Positions 42,567 to 50,864 are shown, counted from the stretch's first letter. The stretch is 59,296 nt of DNA from Micromonospora sp. PLK6-60 (GCF_019890675.1 NZ_JAIOAA010000024.1:1-59296), one strand, 5' to 3'. A program made the numbers and translations. The notes: generated from the letters alone by a model not told the origin.

Positions 42567-43118
42567 TCAGTCCGCCCGGTAGCCGTGCGCGACGATGCGG
42601 TCGGCGGCCCGCGCGTACACCTGCGGGTCGCGGGGCGCCCAGGTGCCCAGACCGTCGACGTAGCGGTTGAACATGCAGAACGCGGCGGCGATCAGCACCG
42701 CGTCGTGGATCTCCAGGTCGGTGGCGCCCGCGTCCCGGGCCGCCTCGACCAGCTCGGTGGTGACCTCCCGGCCGTCGCGCCGCACCGCCGCCGCGATCCG
42801 CAGCAACGCCCGCAGCTTCCCGCTCACCGGCGCGGAGTCGACGTCCCGGCGGACCTGCTCCACCAGGGACATCCCCGCCGGCAGTTGCGCGGCGGCGAAC
42901 GCCGAGTGCGACGAACAGCAGAAGGTGCACTCGTTCAGGCCCGACACGTACGCGGCGATCAGCTCCCGCTCACCCGCCGTCAGCGTCGGGTGCGGGGCGC
43001 GCAGCAGCACCTCCGCGAGGTCGTTCAGCGGCCGGGCGGTCTCCGGGCGGAACCGCATCGGCCCGTTGATGCCCGGGTGGACCCGCTCGTCCAGACCAAG
43101 ATCGATATGTGCGGTCAC
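42567..43118 (-). CDS. Carboxymuconolactone-decarboxylase/AhpD-like protein (peroxidase-related)
   Basis: A 183-aa protein with the AhpD-type redox motif C64-x-x-C67-x3-H71 in NECTFCCSSHSAF, preceded by EL-A-Y-VSGLN. The TDLEIHDAVLIAAAFCMFNRYVDGLG region matches the uncharacterised peroxidase-related branch. GTG 43118 has a GGAGGG site. AhpD-like proteins often detoxify peroxides or accept electrons from lipoyl or thiol donors; the donor here is unknown. Divergent from a polytopic membrane-protein gene across 246 bp with no other gene. Confidence 0.88.
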   Translation of the reverse strand: MTAHIDLGLDERVHPGINGPMRFRPETARPLNDLAEVLLRAPHPTLTAGERELIAAYVSGLNECTFCCSSHSAFAAAQLPAGMSLVEQVRRDVDSAPVSGKLRALLRIAAAVRRDGREVTTELVEAARDAGATDLEIHDAVLIAAAFCMFNRYVDGLGTWAPRDPQVYARAADRIVAHGYRAD

Positions 43119-43364
43119 GGCACCCTCCGGTCGTCGCACGATCGCCGGTTCGACGCTCCCATCCGCCCCCGGTCGGGCGCACCTTCCGTCGTGCGCACCC
43201 CGGGCCGACCTGCGCACCCTCGGAGACGTGCCGCCGCCGAGCGCCGCCGGATCCTGAAGCAGGTACCCGGAACCCGTCCGCACCGGCCCGGACCGCCGCG
43301 ACCGGCACCGCCGCCGGCCCCGACCACCGCGACCCGGTGCGGCCGTCTGCGAATGCGAGGCGTC

Positions 43365-44309
43365 ATGGCACTGCGCGAACTCCCCCAGACCCAGCACCCG
43401 GTCGGCACCCCCGACCACCGGCCCGCGCACCCCGGCCGGGTGGCGCTGCTCAGCGCCGCCGCCGGCATCCTGCTCGCCGTCCTCTGGTCGTTCGAACTGG
43501 TCGACTCGGTCATCGGCGACAACGTGGCGAACACGGTGCTCGGCCACGACGCCAAGGGCACCGCGATCGGCGGCACCCTCGCCGGCCTGCTCTTCGCGTT
43601 CGTCTCCGGCTTCGCCGGCACCTTCACCGCCTGCAACATCGCGATGGCCGCCTCGATCGGACCGATGAGCCAGGTCTCCGGCGCCACCGGCGCCCACGGC
43701 ACCGGCGCCGCCCTGCGGTCCCTGCTCCGGCCGGTCGGCTGGCTCGCCCTGGGCATGGTCACGGTCTCCGCCGGCTACGGCGCGATCGGCGTACTCCTCG
43801 GCGACCGGCTGCCGCAGCTGTCCACCGAGGTGGTCGACGGCGTGCCGGTCCGGCTCATCCAGTCGTTCGTGGTGTTCGGCGTCATCGGGCTGGTCCTGAC
43901 CTACCTCGGCCTGGCCACCCTCGGGCTGCTCCCCGACGTCCTCGCCGGCCGGCCCGTCGCCCGGGTGGTGCTGATGGGCGCGCTGGTCGGCGGCTTCCTC
44001 GTCGGGCGCCCCTACCCGCTGTTCAACAAGCTCTTCCACTGGGCCGCCGAGACCGGCAACCCGCTGTACGGGGCGCTCGCCTTCACCCTCCAGTCGCTGG
44101 GCAACATCCTGCTGGTCACCCTGCTCATCGCGCTCGCGGTGGTCGTCAGCCGGGGCGGGTTCCTGCGCTGGATCGCCCAGCCCCGCCGGGCCACCCTGGT
44201 CGCCGGCGCGCTGCTGGTCGCCCTGGGTGTGTTCACCGTCGTCTACTGGGACCTGCGGGTGCCCGCCCACTTCGGCATCGGCTGGTTCCCGAGCATGCCG
44301 TACAACTGA
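43365..44309 (+). CDS. Polytopic membrane protein, possibly CcdA/DsbD-like
   Basis: A 314-aa protein with about eight transmembrane helices after a His-rich, hydrophilic N-terminus (residues 1-25). The segment AGLLFAFVSGFAGTFTACNIAMAASIGPMSQ and a later VLTYLGLATLGLLPDVLAG recall electron-passing membrane proteins of the CcdA/DsbD superfamily, but only one Cys is present in the helices, so disulfide exchange in its normal form is unlikely. ATG 43365 has a weak CGAGG site. Next to an AhpD-like gene, which suggests a redox connection. Family not certain. Confidence 0.7.
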   Translation: MALRELPQTQHPVGTPDHRPAHPGRVALLSAAAGILLAVLWSFELVDSVIGDNVANTVLGHDAKGTAIGGTLAGLLFAFVSGFAGTFTACNIAMAASIGPMSQVSGATGAHGTGAALRSLLRPVGWLALGMVTVSAGYGAIGVLLGDRLPQLSTEVVDGVPVRLIQSFVVFGVIGLVLTYLGLATLGLLPDVLAGRPVARVVLMGALVGGFLVGRPYPLFNKLFHWAAETGNPLYGALAFTLQSLGNILLVTLLIALAVVVSRGGFLRWIAQPRRATLVAGALLVALGVFTVVYWDLRVPAHFGIGWFPSMPYN

Positions 44310-44362
44310 CGCCAGGCGCCCCGGCGGCACCGGGCGGCCGAGCGGCGCCGGCCCCCGGCGGC

Positions 44363-44557
44363 TCAGCCCACGAAGAGGATCAACGCCAGCCAGCCGCCGA
44401 CGATCAACACCAGCGCCGCCGCCAACACCCAGGTGGGCACGGTGTACTCGCCACGCCGGTTGCGTTCGACCTCGGCGCGGATCTTCTCCCGCCGCCGGTC
44501 GATCCAGTTGGCCTTCTCGGCGCCGCGGTCGCGGTCGGAGGATTCGGAAGTGTTCAT
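44363..44557 (-). CDS. Small single-helix membrane protein downstream of pafA
   Basis: A 64-aa protein: charged cytoplasmic N-terminus (residues 1-40, many Arg, Glu, Asp) and a C-terminal helix (WVLAAALVLIVGGWLALILFVG). Its own TAGGCT hexamer lies 9 nt upstream, and the pafA terminator lies between them. Tail-anchored topology is likely. No family recognised. Confidence 0.7.
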   Translation of the reverse strand: MNTSESSDRDRGAEKANWIDRRREKIRAEVERNRRGEYTVPTWVLAAALVLIVGGWLALILFVG

Positions 44558-44566
44558 CGCGCCGCC

Positions 44567-44572
44567 AGCCTA
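44567..44572 (-). promoter_or_regulatory. -10 element of the small membrane-protein gene
   Basis: TAGGCT on the minus strand, 9 nt before ATG 44557. Confidence 0.4.
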
Positions 44573-44576
44573 CCGG

Positions 44577-44615
44577 TCGGCCGCCGGCCGGTGCCTCGCA
44601 CCAGCCGGCGGCCGA
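44577..44615 (-). terminator. Hairpin terminator after pafA
   Basis: A perfect 12-bp stem (44577-44588 with 44604-44615), extended by ggtg/cacc (44590-44593 with 44599-44602), 3 nt past the pafA stop. Confidence 0.75.
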
Positions 44616-44618
44616 GCG

Positions 44619-45977
44619 TCACATGCTGGCGATCAACCGCTCCACCCGCTCGTCGTACGCCCGGAACGGGTCCTTGCAGAGCACCGTGCGCTGCGCCTGG
44701 TCGTTCAGCTTCAGGTGCACCCAGTCGACGGTGAAGTCCCGCCGCTTCTCCTGCGCGTGCCGGATGAACTCACCGCGCAGCCGCGCCCGGGTGGTCTGCG
44801 GCGGGGTCTCCTTCGCCTCGAAGATCTCCGGATCGGTGGCGATCCGGTCCACCTCGCCGCGCCGCTCCAGCAGCCCGTAGAGCCCGCGCCCCCGGCGCAG
44901 GTCGTGGTAGGCCAGGTCCATCTGCGCCACCCGCGGGTGCGACAGCGGCAGGTCGTGCTTGCGCTGGTACCGCTCGATCAGCTTCAGCTTGGTCACCCAG
45001 TCGATCTCCCGGGCCACCGGATCCAGGTCACCGGTCTCTACCGCCCGCAGCACCCGGCCCCACAGCTCCACCACCCGCTTGCCGGTCTGGTCCCCGCCCC
45101 GGCGCTCCACGAACTCGGTCGCCTTGGCCAGGTATTCCTGCTGGATCTCCAGGGCGCTGACCTCCTTGCCGGAGGCCAGCCGCACCTTGCGCCGGCCGGT
45201 GATGTCGTGCGACACCTCGCGGATCGCCCGGATCGGGTTCTCCAGCGTCAGGTCCCGCATCACCACCCCGGCCTCGATCATCCGCAGCACGATGTCCGCG
45301 CTGCCCACCTTCAGCAGCGTGGTGACCTCGTTCATGTTCGAGTCACCGACGATCACGTGCAGCCGGCGGTACCGCTCCGCGTCGGCGTGCGGCTCGTCCC
45401 GGGTGTTGATGATCGGCCGGCTCCGGGTGGTCGCCGACGACACCCCCTCCCAGATGTGCTCCGCCCGCTGGGAGAGGCAGTAGACCGCCCCGCGCGGCGT
45501 CTGCAACACCTTGCCCGCCCCGCAGATCAGCTGCCGGGTGACCAGGAACGGGATCAGCACGTCGGCCAGCCGGCCGAACTCCCCGTGCCGGGACACCAGG
45601 TAGTTCTCGTGGCAGCCGTACGAGTTGCCGGCCGAGTCGGTGTTGTTCTTGAACAGGTAGATCTCACCGGCGATGCCCTCGTCGTGCAGCCGCTTCTCCG
45701 CGTCGACCAGCAGGCCCTCCAGGATCCGCTCCCCCGCCCGGTCGTGGGCGACCAGGTCGGTGACCGAGTCGCACTCGGGGGTCGCGTACTCCGGGTGGGA
45801 GCCGACGTCCAGATAGAGCCGGGCGCCGTTGCGCAGGAACACGTTGCTCGACCGGCCCCACGACACCACCCGCCGGAACAGGTACCGCGCGACCTCGTCG
45901 GGGGAAAGCCGGCGCTGCCCGCGGTAGGTGCAGGTGACGCCGTACTCGGTCTCGAGGCCGAAGATTCGCCGCTCCAT
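44619..45977 (-). CDS. pafA: Pup-protein ligase PafA
   Basis: A 452-aa ligase, the usual length. It joins the C-terminal glutamate of deamidated Pup to substrate lysines, using ATP. Glutamine-synthetase-like features: GLETEYG (Glu9, Glu11), YLDVGSHPEYATPE with catalytic Asp57, LFKNNTDSAGNSYGCHENYLVSR, and SRPIINTRDEPHAD. ATG 45977 lies 6 nt after TAGTGT. Separated from pafBC by the CDF-DUF3866 insert and from prcA by the LacI/MFS pair. Confidence 0.96.
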   Translation of the reverse strand: MERRIFGLETEYGVTCTYRGQRRLSPDEVARYLFRRVVSWGRSSNVFLRNGARLYLDVGSHPEYATPECDSVTDLVAHDRAGERILEGLLVDAEKRLHDEGIAGEIYLFKNNTDSAGNSYGCHENYLVSRHGEFGRLADVLIPFLVTRQLICGAGKVLQTPRGAVYCLSQRAEHIWEGVSSATTRSRPIINTRDEPHADAERYRRLHVIVGDSNMNEVTTLLKVGSADIVLRMIEAGVVMRDLTLENPIRAIREVSHDITGRRKVRLASGKEVSALEIQQEYLAKATEFVERRGGDQTGKRVVELWGRVLRAVETGDLDPVAREIDWVTKLKLIERYQRKHDLPLSHPRVAQMDLAYHDLRRGRGLYGLLERRGEVDRIATDPEIFEAKETPPQTTRARLRGEFIRHAQEKRRDFTVDWVHLKLNDQAQRTVLCKDPFRAYDERVERLIASM

Positions 45978-45983
45978 GATGTG

Positions 45984-45989
45984 ACACTA
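45984..45989 (-). promoter_or_regulatory. -10 element of pafA (leaderless)
   Basis: TAGTGT on the minus strand, 6 nt before ATG 45977. Confidence 0.5.
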
Positions 45990-46061
45990 GCCGCCCGAGG
46001 AGCCGGATGGGCAGTGCTCGATCACCCGAAGCGCCGCGGTCCACCCCCGGGACACGCACCA

Positions 46062-46122
46062 CCTGCGGCATGTCGGCGCATCCGCCACCCCGCCGGGCAC
46101 CCTGCGGCATGTCGGCGCATCC
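46062..46122 (-). repeat. 39-bp tandem repeat upstream of pafA
   Basis: An exact 22-bp core (cctgcggcatgtcggcgcat plus cc) at 46062-46083 and 46101-46122. A weaker third copy runs to the LacI-gene stop (about 46140-46167). It lies 85-145 bp before pafA and downstream of the lacI-like gene, so it could be a regulator site or a repeat of the lacI 3' end. Confidence 0.7.
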
Positions 46123-46164
46123 CGAGGCGCCCGCCGCCACCCCAGGGCGGTATGCGCCTCCTCG

Positions 46165-47253
46165 TCATCCGCCCGGCCGCCCGCGGGTCAGCTCGGGCGG
46201 CCGGGCGGTCGTCCGCGCCACGACCCGCCACTCGTGTCGCGGCGCGGGCGTCGGGTCGAGTCCGAGCGCCGTACGGGCGCAGTGCGCGCCCTGCTCGCGC
46301 AGGGACTGCGCCAGCGTGGTCAGCCCGGCGGGCGCGGCCGGGTCGCTGTCGTCCCAGCCGGTCACGGCCAGGTCGTCGGGCACCCGCAGGCCGGCGCCGG
46401 CCGCGGCGCGCAGCGCCCCGAGGGCGAGCTCGTCGCTCATCGCGGCGATGGCGTCCGGCGGGTCGTCCCCCCGGAGCAGCTCACCGGCGAAGGACTCGCC
46501 CTCGGCGCCGCGGTTGACCGGGCACACGGCCAGTCGCAGCCGCGCGGCCGGGTGGCCCGCGCGCGTCCACGCGTCCCGGAAACCCTCCCAGCGCCGGCGG
46601 GTGACCGGGAACCGGACGTCCGGCACCTCGTCGCCGGTGAGCAGCCGGCGGGCGCGAGCGCGGTCGAGCGGGAAGCCGAGCACCAGCGGACGCCGGGCCG
46701 CCGCGAACGCCACCGCTCCGATCGCGGCGGCCGCGGCGCGGTCGTCGATGCCGATCACGGCCATCCCCGGCCGGTCCGGGCCGGCGTGGACCACCGCGGG
46801 CAGGCCGGTGTCGGCGACGGCGTCCAGCACCGGATCGTCGTCGCTGGTGGTCCAGACGACGAAGCCGTCCACGGCGGCCTGGGCGACCCGCCAGGCGTCG
46901 GACGGCGCGCCGGTGATCGGTACGAGGGTCAGGCCGACGCCCTCGGCGGCGCACACGTCGGAGACCCCCGCGAGGAAGCGGGCCGCCTGCGGATCGTCGA
47001 AGGCGTAGCTCAGCCGCTCGCCGAGCACCACACCGAGCGAGCCCACCCGCCCCCGACGCAGCGAGCGGGCCGCCGGGTGCGGCCCGGGATAACCGAGCCG
47101 CTGGGCCGCCGCCCGCACCTTCGCCGTGGCCTCGGAAGAGACCCGGCCGGGCTGGGAGTACGCGTAGGAGACGGTCATCGGCGACACCCCGGCGGCGCGG
47201 GCCACGTCGCCCATCGTCGGGCGCCGCCTCGGGTTGTGGGCGGGGCGGTCCAT
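46165..47253 (-). CDS. LacI-family transcriptional regulator
   Basis: A 362-aa repressor. Helix-turn-helix RPTMGDVARAAGVSPMTVSYAYS (about residues 11-33), hinge region RAAAQRLGYPGPHPAARSLRRG and a periplasmic-binding-like sugar domain (SLGVVLGERLSYAFDDPQAARFLAGV, DGFVVWTTS, VIGIDDRAAA, AIAAMSDELALG, AVTGWDDSD). ATG 47253 lies 7 nt after TAGAGT, with a perfect operator palindrome just upstream. Probably represses itself and the divergent MFS gene; ligand unknown. Confidence 0.92.
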   Translation of the reverse strand: MDRPAHNPRRRPTMGDVARAAGVSPMTVSYAYSQPGRVSSEATAKVRAAAQRLGYPGPHPAARSLRRGRVGSLGVVLGERLSYAFDDPQAARFLAGVSDVCAAEGVGLTLVPITGAPSDAWRVAQAAVDGFVVWTTSDDDPVLDAVADTGLPAVVHAGPDRPGMAVIGIDDRAAAAAIGAVAFAAARRPLVLGFPLDRARARRLLTGDEVPDVRFPVTRRRWEGFRDAWTRAGHPAARLRLAVCPVNRGAEGESFAGELLRGDDPPDAIAAMSDELALGALRAAAGAGLRVPDDLAVTGWDDSDPAAPAGLTTLAQSLREQGAHCARTALGLDPTPAPRHEWRVVARTTARPPELTRGRPGG

Positions 47254-48505
47254 GGCGCACACTCTACTTGTGTATCGATACACAGAGCGCCGGAAGGCCC
47301 TTCCCACGCCAGCCCCGGCGCCACCCGGTGGCCCGGGCGGAGAACCACCCCGGCCGGCCGCCTTCGTCCGGGACGCGCCGACCCTGCTCTCGTACGCGGC
47401 GCTGGGCTGCTTCACCTTCTGGCTGTACGCCTTCGGGCCGGCACTCACCCTGCTCCGCGACGAGCTGGGCTTCTCCTACTCGCTGCTCGGCGGCTACTCG
47501 GTGCTCTGGTCGGCCGGCGCGGTGCTGACCGGCATCGGATTCCCGTGGGCGGCCCGCCGCCTGGCCAGAGGCACCCTGCTGTGGTGCGCCGCGCTGGTCA
47601 GCGCCATCGGCGCCGCCCTGTTCACCCTCGGCGGCAACGTGCCCGTCACCCTGCTCGGCGCCGGGGTGCTGGGGCTGGCCGGCACGATGCTGCTCGCCGT
47701 GCTCCAGGCGACCCTGTCCGACCGGCACGGCCCTCGCCGGGACCGGGCCCTGACCGAGGCCAACATCGGCGCCGGCGCGTCCGCGGTGGTCGCCCCACTG
47801 GTCCTCGGCGCGCTGGCGGCCACCGCGGTCGGCTGGCGCGTCACCTTCGCCCTGCCCGCCGCCGTCCTCGCCGTGCTGTTCCTGCGCTACCGGCGCCAGC
47901 CGCTACCGACGACACCGCGCCGGCGCGCGGCCGGCCGAGCCGGCCGGCTGCCGCTGGCCTGCTGGCTGTTCGCCCTGCTCACCGCGGCCAGCTCGGCGAT
48001 CGAGTTCTGCCTGGTGTACTTCGCGCCCCAACTGCTCCTCGACACCGGCCTGACCGCGGCCGCGGCCAGCACCGCGCTGAGCGGCAACCTACTCGGCATC
48101 CTGATCGGACGGCTGCTGGGCGCGGCGCTCACCCGCCGCCCCGGGCGCAGCGTCACCCTTCTCTACGCCTCGCTCGTGGGCACCGCCGGCAGCTTCGCGC
48201 TGTTCTGGCTCACCGACCAGCCCACCGTCGCCATCGTCGGGCTGTTCCTGTGCGGGGTGGGCATCGCGAACCTCTATCCGCTGGCGCTCGCGCTCACCCT
48301 CGACGCCGCCCCCGGCCGCGAGGACCAGGCCAACGCCCGCTCCCAGCTCGTCCTCGGCCTGTTCGCCGCCGCCGCCCCCTACCTGCTCGGCAGCCTGGCC
48401 GACCGGCACGGACTGGCCGCCGCCTTCGCCCTCGAACCGGTGCTGATCACCGGCTGCATCCTGCTGCTCTGGGGCGGGCTGCGCGCCCGCCCCAGGAGCA
48501 CCTAG
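47252..48505 (+). CDS. Major facilitator superfamily transporter
   Basis: A 417-aa (from ATG 47252) MFS permease with 12 predicted helices. TLLSYAALGCFTFWLYAFGPALTLLRDELGFS is helix 1; GIGFPWAARRLARGTLLW is the helix 2-3 loop; SDRHGPRRDRALTEANIGAGASAVVAPL is helix 5. The start is uncertain: GTG 47234, ATG 47252 or GTG 47270. The last lies inside the LacI palindrome, and no start exists further downstream before helix 1. The ATG overlaps the start codon of the divergent lacI gene. Its stop overlaps the prcA stop (48502-48505). Substrate probably the LacI ligand. Confidence 0.85.
   Translation: MAHTLLVYRYTERRKALPTPAPAPPGGPGGEPPRPAAFVRDAPTLLSYAALGCFTFWLYAFGPALTLLRDELGFSYSLLGGYSVLWSAGAVLTGIGFPWAARRLARGTLLWCAALVSAIGAALFTLGGNVPVTLLGAGVLGLAGTMLLAVLQATLSDRHGPRRDRALTEANIGAGASAVVAPLVLGALAATAVGWRVTFALPAAVLAVLFLRYRRQPLPTTPRRRAAGRAGRLPLACWLFALLTAASSAIEFCLVYFAPQLLLDTGLTAAAASTALSGNLLGILIGRLLGAALTRRPGRSVTLLYASLVGTAGSFALFWLTDQPTVAIVGLFLCGVGIANLYPLALALTLDAAPGREDQANARSQLVLGLFAAAAPYLLGSLADRHGLAAAFALEPVLITGCILLLWGGLRARPRST
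47261..47266 (-). promoter_or_regulatory. -10 element of the lacI-like gene (leaderless)
   Basis: TAGAGT on the minus strand, 7 nt before ATG 47253. Confidence 0.5.
47269..47284. promoter_or_regulatory. LacI-type operator
   Basis: The perfect 16-bp palindrome TGTGTATCGATACACA, with the central CG typical of LacI-family sites. It lies 2 bp upstream of the lacI -10 and within the possible 5' end of the MFS gene. Confidence 0.8.
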
Positions 48506-49335
48506 CCCTCCGGCTGGTCGGCCTGCTGGCCCTCCAGGTCCGCCGAGCCGGCCGACGTGGTCGGCTTGTGCGCCTCCTCCGTCGGCGTCGTCGGGGTCTT
48601 CGCCACCCCGGGCGCCGGCGCGGCGTCCGCCGCCTGGTCGCCCTCCAGCAGCGCGGTCAGCGCCGCGCCGGTGATCCGCCGGAACGTACGCCCCACCCGG
48701 CGCCGGTCCAGCACCGCCACCTCCAGCTGATTCGCGGCGATGGTCCGGGAGGCGCCGCCCTCCCCGCCCACGCTGCCCAGCGCGGCCACCGCCACCTTGA
48801 CCGCCTCACCCAGCGACATGTCCGGCCGGTGCTGCGACTTGAGCACCCCGGCGATCGCGTCCGCCTGACCGCCCATCGCCATCCGGCCCGGCTCGTCGTT
48901 GACCGAGCCGTCGTAGGTGAGCCGGTAAAGCTCGTCGTCGTCCGCGGTGGCGCCCACCTCGGCCACGCAGATCTCCACCTCGAACGGCTTCGACTGCTCG
49001 GTGAAGATCGCCCCCAGGGTCTGCGCGAACGCGTTGGCCAGCGCCCGGCCGGTCACGTCCCGCCGGTCGTAGCTCAGGCCGTTCAGGTCGGCCATCCGCA
49101 CCCCCGCCCGGCGCAGGTTCTCGAACTCGTTGTACCGGCCGACGGCGGCGAAGCCGATCCGGTCGTAGATCTCGCTGACCTTGTGCAGGGCGCTGGAGAG
49201 GTTCTCCGCGACGAAGAGCACCCCGTCGGCATAGCTCAGGACCACCGCGCTCCGACCCCGGGCGATGCCCTTGCGGGCCAGCTCGGAGCGGTCGCGCATG
49301 ATCTGCTCGGGCGAGGCGTAGAACTGCATGGCCAC
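48502..49335 (-). CDS. prcA: Proteasome subunit alpha PrcA
   Basis: A 277-aa alpha subunit of the 20S core. N-terminal gate region MQFYASPEQIMRDRSELARKGIARG, YADGVLFVAEN, ISEIYDRIGFAAVGRYNEFENLRRAG, and GLSYDRRDVTGRALANAFAQTLG. The C-terminal 50 residues are acidic and Pro/Thr/Ala-rich. GTG 49335 has an AAGGAG site 10 nt upstream; an in-frame ATG two codons later (49329) is possible. It follows prcB by 63 bp and forms alpha rings around the beta rings. Confidence 0.96.
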   Translation of the reverse strand: MAMQFYASPEQIMRDRSELARKGIARGRSAVVLSYADGVLFVAENLSSALHKVSEIYDRIGFAAVGRYNEFENLRRAGVRMADLNGLSYDRRDVTGRALANAFAQTLGAIFTEQSKPFEVEICVAEVGATADDDELYRLTYDGSVNDEPGRMAMGGQADAIAGVLKSQHRPDMSLGEAVKVAVAALGSVGGEGGASRTIAANQLEVAVLDRRRVGRTFRRITGAALTALLEGDQAADAAPAPGVAKTPTTPTEEAHKPTTSAGSADLEGQQADQPEG

Positions 49336-49398
49336 GGCGGCGGTTCTCCTTCAGGGCGCTGTGCTGACGACTGCTGGGGTGCTGCGGGGCGGGGCGGC

Positions 49399-50238
49399 TC
49401 AGCCGCCCGGGTTCTCCATCCGGCCGGCCACCACGGCCTCGGCGATCGCCGCCGTCTCGGCGTCGGTGAGCCGGTGCGTGCCCTCGGCGGTCGCCGTCAT
49501 CACCACCGGGTAGATCCGGCGGGTCAGGTCCGGCCCACCGGTCGCGGTGTCGTCGTCGGCCGCGTCGTAGAGCGCCTCGACCGCCAGCTTGACCGCGTCG
49601 TCGACCGACAGGCCGGCGCGGAAGCGCTTCTTCAGCGCCGACTTGGCGAACAGCGAACCCGAGCCGATCGCGTCGTAGCCGGTCTCCTCGTACGGGCCGC
49701 CGGTGACGTCGAAGCTGAAGATCCGGCCGGCCCGGTTCGGGTCGGCGGCGGCCAGGTCGAAGCCGGCGAAGAGCGGGACCACGGCCAGGCCCTGCATCGC
49801 CGCGCCCAGGTTGCCGCGGATCATCGAGGCGAGCCGGTTGGCCTTGCCGTCGAGGGAGAGCATCGCGCCCTCGATCTTCTCGTAGTGCTCCAGCTCCACC
49901 TGGAACAGTCGCATCAGCTCGATGCCGATGCCCGCGGTGCCCGCGATGCCGACCAGCGAGTACGCGTCGGCCGGGTGCACCTTCTCGATGTCGCGCTGGG
50001 CGATCAGGTTTCCCATCGTGGCGCGCCGGTCGCCGGCCATCACCACGCCGCCGGCGGCCGAGATGGCCACGATCGTGGTGGCGTGCGGCGCCAGGTCGGC
50101 GGCCATGCCCGGCGGCAGCGGCCGGCGGCCGGGAAGCATCTCGGGGGCCACCCGGCTCAGGAACGTGGTGAAGGAGGACGTCCCCGCGTTGGTGAACACA
50201 TCTGGTAGACGCCCGGATGGATCAAAAGCCGCTGCCAC
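49399..50238 (-). CDS. prcB: Proteasome subunit beta PrcB
   Basis: A 279-aa beta-subunit precursor. The first 53 residues form a propeptide. Autocleavage before Thr54 (PHA-TTIVAI) exposes the N-terminal nucleophile threonine. Also GDRRATMGNLIAQRDIEKVHPAD (with active-site Asp and Lys) and AIGSGSLFAKSALKK. The start GTG 50238 has a GAGAGGA site 6 nt upstream. The first 82 bp lie inside the 3' end of the endonuclease-VII-like gene in another frame, which suggests translational coupling. Confidence 0.96.
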   Translation of the reverse strand: MAAAFDPSGRLPDVFTNAGTSSFTTFLSRVAPEMLPGRRPLPPGMAADLAPHATTIVAISAAGGVVMAGDRRATMGNLIAQRDIEKVHPADAYSLVGIAGTAGIGIELMRLFQVELEHYEKIEGAMLSLDGKANRLASMIRGNLGAAMQGLAVVPLFAGFDLAAADPNRAGRIFSFDVTGGPYEETGYDAIGSGSLFAKSALKKRFRAGLSVDDAVKLAVEALYDAADDDTATGGPDLTRRIYPVVMTATAEGTHRLTDAETAAIAEAVVAGRMENPGG

Positions 50239-50843
50239 GTGGTTCCTCTCAGGTACGTGATCGCCCTGGCCAGGGCCGTGGGGCTGTCCCGGAACTGGCC
50301 AAGACCGCCGTTACAGTTGAAGCAGAGTATCCCGCGCACCCACCCGGTGCGATGATCGTGGTCCAGATGTTGAGGATCTTCGCCGCCACAGATGGCGCAG
50401 ACCCCGCCCTGCTCGGCGAGAAGCTCGTCGAACTCCTTCTGCCCGACGCCGTAGCGCTGGCGCAGGTGGTATTCACGGTTGCCGCCGTAGAGCCGCTGCT
50501 TGGTTTCCCGCGTGCGGGTGTTGTGGCAGGGCTTGCAGTAGGTGGCGTACCCACTGCTGTCGGAGCGGTTGCGGGGGAAGTCAGCCACGGGCTTGACGGT
50601 TCCACAATCCGCGCAGAAGCGGTGCCCATCAGGGACTTCCCGGGCACGCTTCACCTCACGGTTGTACTGGGTCTTCACCCGCTTGGCGTAGCTGGCCTTA
50701 GAACGCGTGTTGAAGCACGGCTTGCAGTAGCTGCCACGACCGCTGGGACGCTTGCTGCTCGCGCAGAACTCCTCGAGCAGCTTCCATTCCCCGCAGTCGC
50801 GGCAACGGCGGCGGCCATCCTGATCACCCGAACGAGGCGCCAT
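50157..50843 (-). CDS. Endonuclease-VII-like HNH nuclease with two zinc-binding modules
   Basis: A 228-aa protein. Two homologous N-terminal zinc-ribbon-like modules: C14-x2-C17...C40-x2-C43 and C77-x2-C80...C103-x2-C106 (both end YCKPC-x-NTR). Then an endonuclease-VII/HNH domain: VCAICGGEDP (C149, C152), LDHDH (161-164), GILCFNCNGGLGQFRD (C174, C177). Phage endonuclease VII cuts branched DNA. The nuclease residues His162, Asp163 and Asn178 appear intact. It lies 21 bp after pup and overlaps prcB by 82 bp, so it is part of the pup-prcBA transcription unit. Related genes occur in some other actinomycete proteasome loci, as I recall. Function there is unknown. Confidence 0.9.
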   Translation of the reverse strand: MAPRSGDQDGRRRCRDCGEWKLLEEFCASSKRPSGRGSYCKPCFNTRSKASYAKRVKTQYNREVKRAREVPDGHRFCADCGTVKPVADFPRNRSDSSGYATYCKPCHNTRTRETKQRLYGGNREYHLRQRYGVGQKEFDELLAEQGGVCAICGGEDPQHLDHDHRTGWVRGILCFNCNGGLGQFRDSPTALARAITYLRGTTWQRLLIHPGVYQMCSPTRGRPPSPRS

Positions 50844-50864
50844 GTCTGAATTGCCCCGGAATGA

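Noticed and set aside
46062..46122. Two direct repeats that could be a tiny CRISPR array
   Set aside because: Only two exact copies with a 17-bp spacer and a decayed third, and no cas genes. The nearby RecB-family nuclease shows Cas4-like motifs but sits in a conserved chromosomal place.
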